From NCBI GenBank assembly GCA_905215335.1, contig CAJMPQ010000003.1, forward strand, positions 62,001 to 126,000: a stretch of 64,000 bases of DNA, read 5' to 3'. The notes beneath the pieces were generated by a model. That model saw only the letters and a list, made by a program, of their open reading frames with translations, did no database searches and had not been told where the DNA came from. A program made the position numbers and the translations under genes. This DNA comes from an uncultured bacterium (GTDB taxonomy: Bacteria > Cyanobacteriota > Vampirovibrionia > Gastranaerophilales > Gastranaerophilaceae). Below, in pieces: positions 63,007-64,000 of this stretch; the stretch's first letter is position 1, and each line of letters opens with the position of its first letter.

Positions 63007-64000
63007 ATGCTAACCGGAAATGAAATTAGAAAATTATACTTAGATTACTTTAAAAACAAACGTCAACATACAGTTGTGGAAAGTTCAAGTCTTGTACCTG
63101 ATAACCCAACTGTATTATTAACTACTGCAGGTATGCTTCAATTTTTACCTATTTTTTTAGGAATTCAAGATTGTCCATATGACCCTGCAAGAGCAACTTC
63201 TTGTCAGAAATGTGCAAGAGCTGGCGGCAAAGATTCAGATATCGAAAACGTCGGTAGAACTCCTCGCCATCATACATTTTTTGAAATGTTAGGTAATTTC
63301 TCTTTTGGTGATTATTACAAAAAAGAAATTATACCTTGGGCTTGGGAATTCGTTACCGAAGTTTTAAAATTAGACAAAGATAGACTTTGGATTACAATTT
63401 TTGAAACTGATGACGAAGCTTTTGATATTTGGAGAAGTGTTGGTGTCCCAGCTGAAAGAATAAAAAGAAAAGGCAAAAAAGATAATTTCTGGGGACCTCC
63501 AGGAGCATCAGGATCTTGTGGACCTTGCTCAGAAATTCATTATGACTTAGGTGAACAATATAAATGTGATGACCCAAATTGTGGTATCGACACTTGCGAA
63601 TGCGATAGATGGGTTGAAATTTGGAACTTAGTATTCACTGAACTATACCAAGACGAAGAAGGCAATCAATCTCCATTGGGTAAGAAAAACGTTGATACAG
63701 GTATGGGTTTAGAACGTATTACTATGGTTTGCCAAGGTGTAGCTTCAACATTTGAAACTGACTTATTAAAACCTATTATGGATAAAGTTTCAGAAATGAG
63801 TGGAGTTCCTTATAAAAAATCAGAAAAAACTGATATTTCTTTGAGAATCATTACTGACCATGCAAGATGCGTTACTTTCTTAATTTCTGATGGTGTAATC
63901 CCTGGAAATGAAGGTAGAAGTTATGTATTACGTATGATTTTACGTAGAGCTTTACGCCACGGAAAAATCTTAGGTATGGAACTTCCATTCTTATATAAAC
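63007..64000 (+). CDS. alaS: Alanyl-tRNA synthetase (3' end outside window)
   Basis: First 331 residues. GNEIRKLYLDYFKNKRQHTVVESSSLVPDNPTVLLTTAGMLQFLPIFLG and RTPRHHTFFEMLGNFSFGDYYKKEII are class II catalytic motifs of AlaRS; CGPCSEIHYDLG and GLERITMV complete motif 3. It charges tRNA-Ala with alanine. AAGGATACTTAATT precedes ATG. No T-box leader is seen in the 165 bp between the tRNA and the gene. Confidence 0.97.
   Translation, partial: MLTGNEIRKLYLDYFKNKRQHTVVESSSLVPDNPTVLLTTAGMLQFLPIFLGIQDCPYDPARATSCQKCARAGGKDSDIENVGRTPRHHTFFEMLGNFSFGDYYKKEIIPWAWEFVTEVLKLDKDRLWITIFETDDEAFDIWRSVGVPAERIKRKGKKDNFWGPPGASGSCGPCSEIHYDLGEQYKCDDPNCGIDTCECDRWVEIWNLVFTELYQDEEGNQSPLGKKNVDTGMGLERITMVCQGVASTFETDLLKPIMDKVSEMSGVPYKKSEKTDISLRIITDHARCVTFLISDGVIPGNEGRSYVLRMILRRALRHGKILGMELPFLYK

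Overview
This is an AT-rich window of a diderm bacterium. My best guess is a gut Vampirovibrionia ('Melainabacteria', order Gastranaerophilales), the non-photosynthetic sister group of Cyanobacteria. The evidence is an operon with a Ycf46-type AAA+ ATPase, a DUF1257(Ycf35)-like protein and a DUF2997 protein, which are families typical of cyanobacteria and plastids. It also includes an [FeFe]-hydrogenase maturase (HydE) pointing to anaerobic life, an AsmA-like protein and an autotransporter pointing to an outer membrane, and many small lineage-specific membrane proteins. The taxonomy is inference and not proven here.

Region 1-40.8 kb reads as ordinary chromosome. In order it holds: a TPR lipoprotein-like/secreted protein (partial), DNA glycosylase Tag and two paralogous membrane proteins. 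A minus-strand run follows (AsmA-like, Na/Pi cotransporter, acyl-ACP thioesterase, acyl-CoA/acyl-ACP ligase, HydE). Then come a WG-repeat protein, GNATs, an Lrp regulator with an aminotransferase, and a Zn/Cd-type P1B ATPase facing a SmtB/CzrA-like repressor with three TGAA-N6-TTCA operators. Next are a His-rich secreted peptide, DUF4186, YbaK, a large protein with a split HNH motif, tRNA-Ser(GGA), and the Ycf46 operon with three tandem membrane paralogues and a radical-SAM activase. The region ends with aroA, an orphan sugar permease, clpB, a degenerate M48 peptidase, a SIMPL protein, a zinc alcohol dehydrogenase and a GGAIYN-repeat autotransporter.

Region 40.8-62.8 kb is a mobile, cassette-like island. 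It starts just after the autotransporter terminator with the first of three 44-bp direct repeats (a degenerate fourth piece follows). These partition small unknown genes, a Cas2-fold SinR-like/YjzC-like pair and an XRE/ImmA pair. A replication-like module (45.0-48.5 kb) with two strong promoters, an Abi/HEPN gene and a small tyrosine recombinase come next. Next is a seven-gene operon: TerY-type vWA, PP2C phosphatase, TPR protein, Ser/Thr kinase, two secreted TonB-C-like proteins and a membrane-anchored HNH nuclease. The kinase, phosphatase and vWA genes are the core of a 'TerY-P' phosphorylation triad. Between the recombinase and this operon lies a ~146-bp segment bounded by a perfect 15-bp inverted repeat and carrying a near-consensus promoter that presently points AWAY from the operon. 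This is the hallmark of a phase-variable invertible promoter, so the system may be switched on by inversion. The island ends with a resolvase, phage/plasmid-like small genes, DUF2971, a DNA methylase and a large serine recombinase whose 3' end overlaps tRNA-Arg(TCT). Chromosomal alaS (partial) follows.

At least eight starts have a TATAAT-like box only 6-7 nt upstream of ATG and no Shine-Dalgarno, which suggests leaderless mRNAs are common here.
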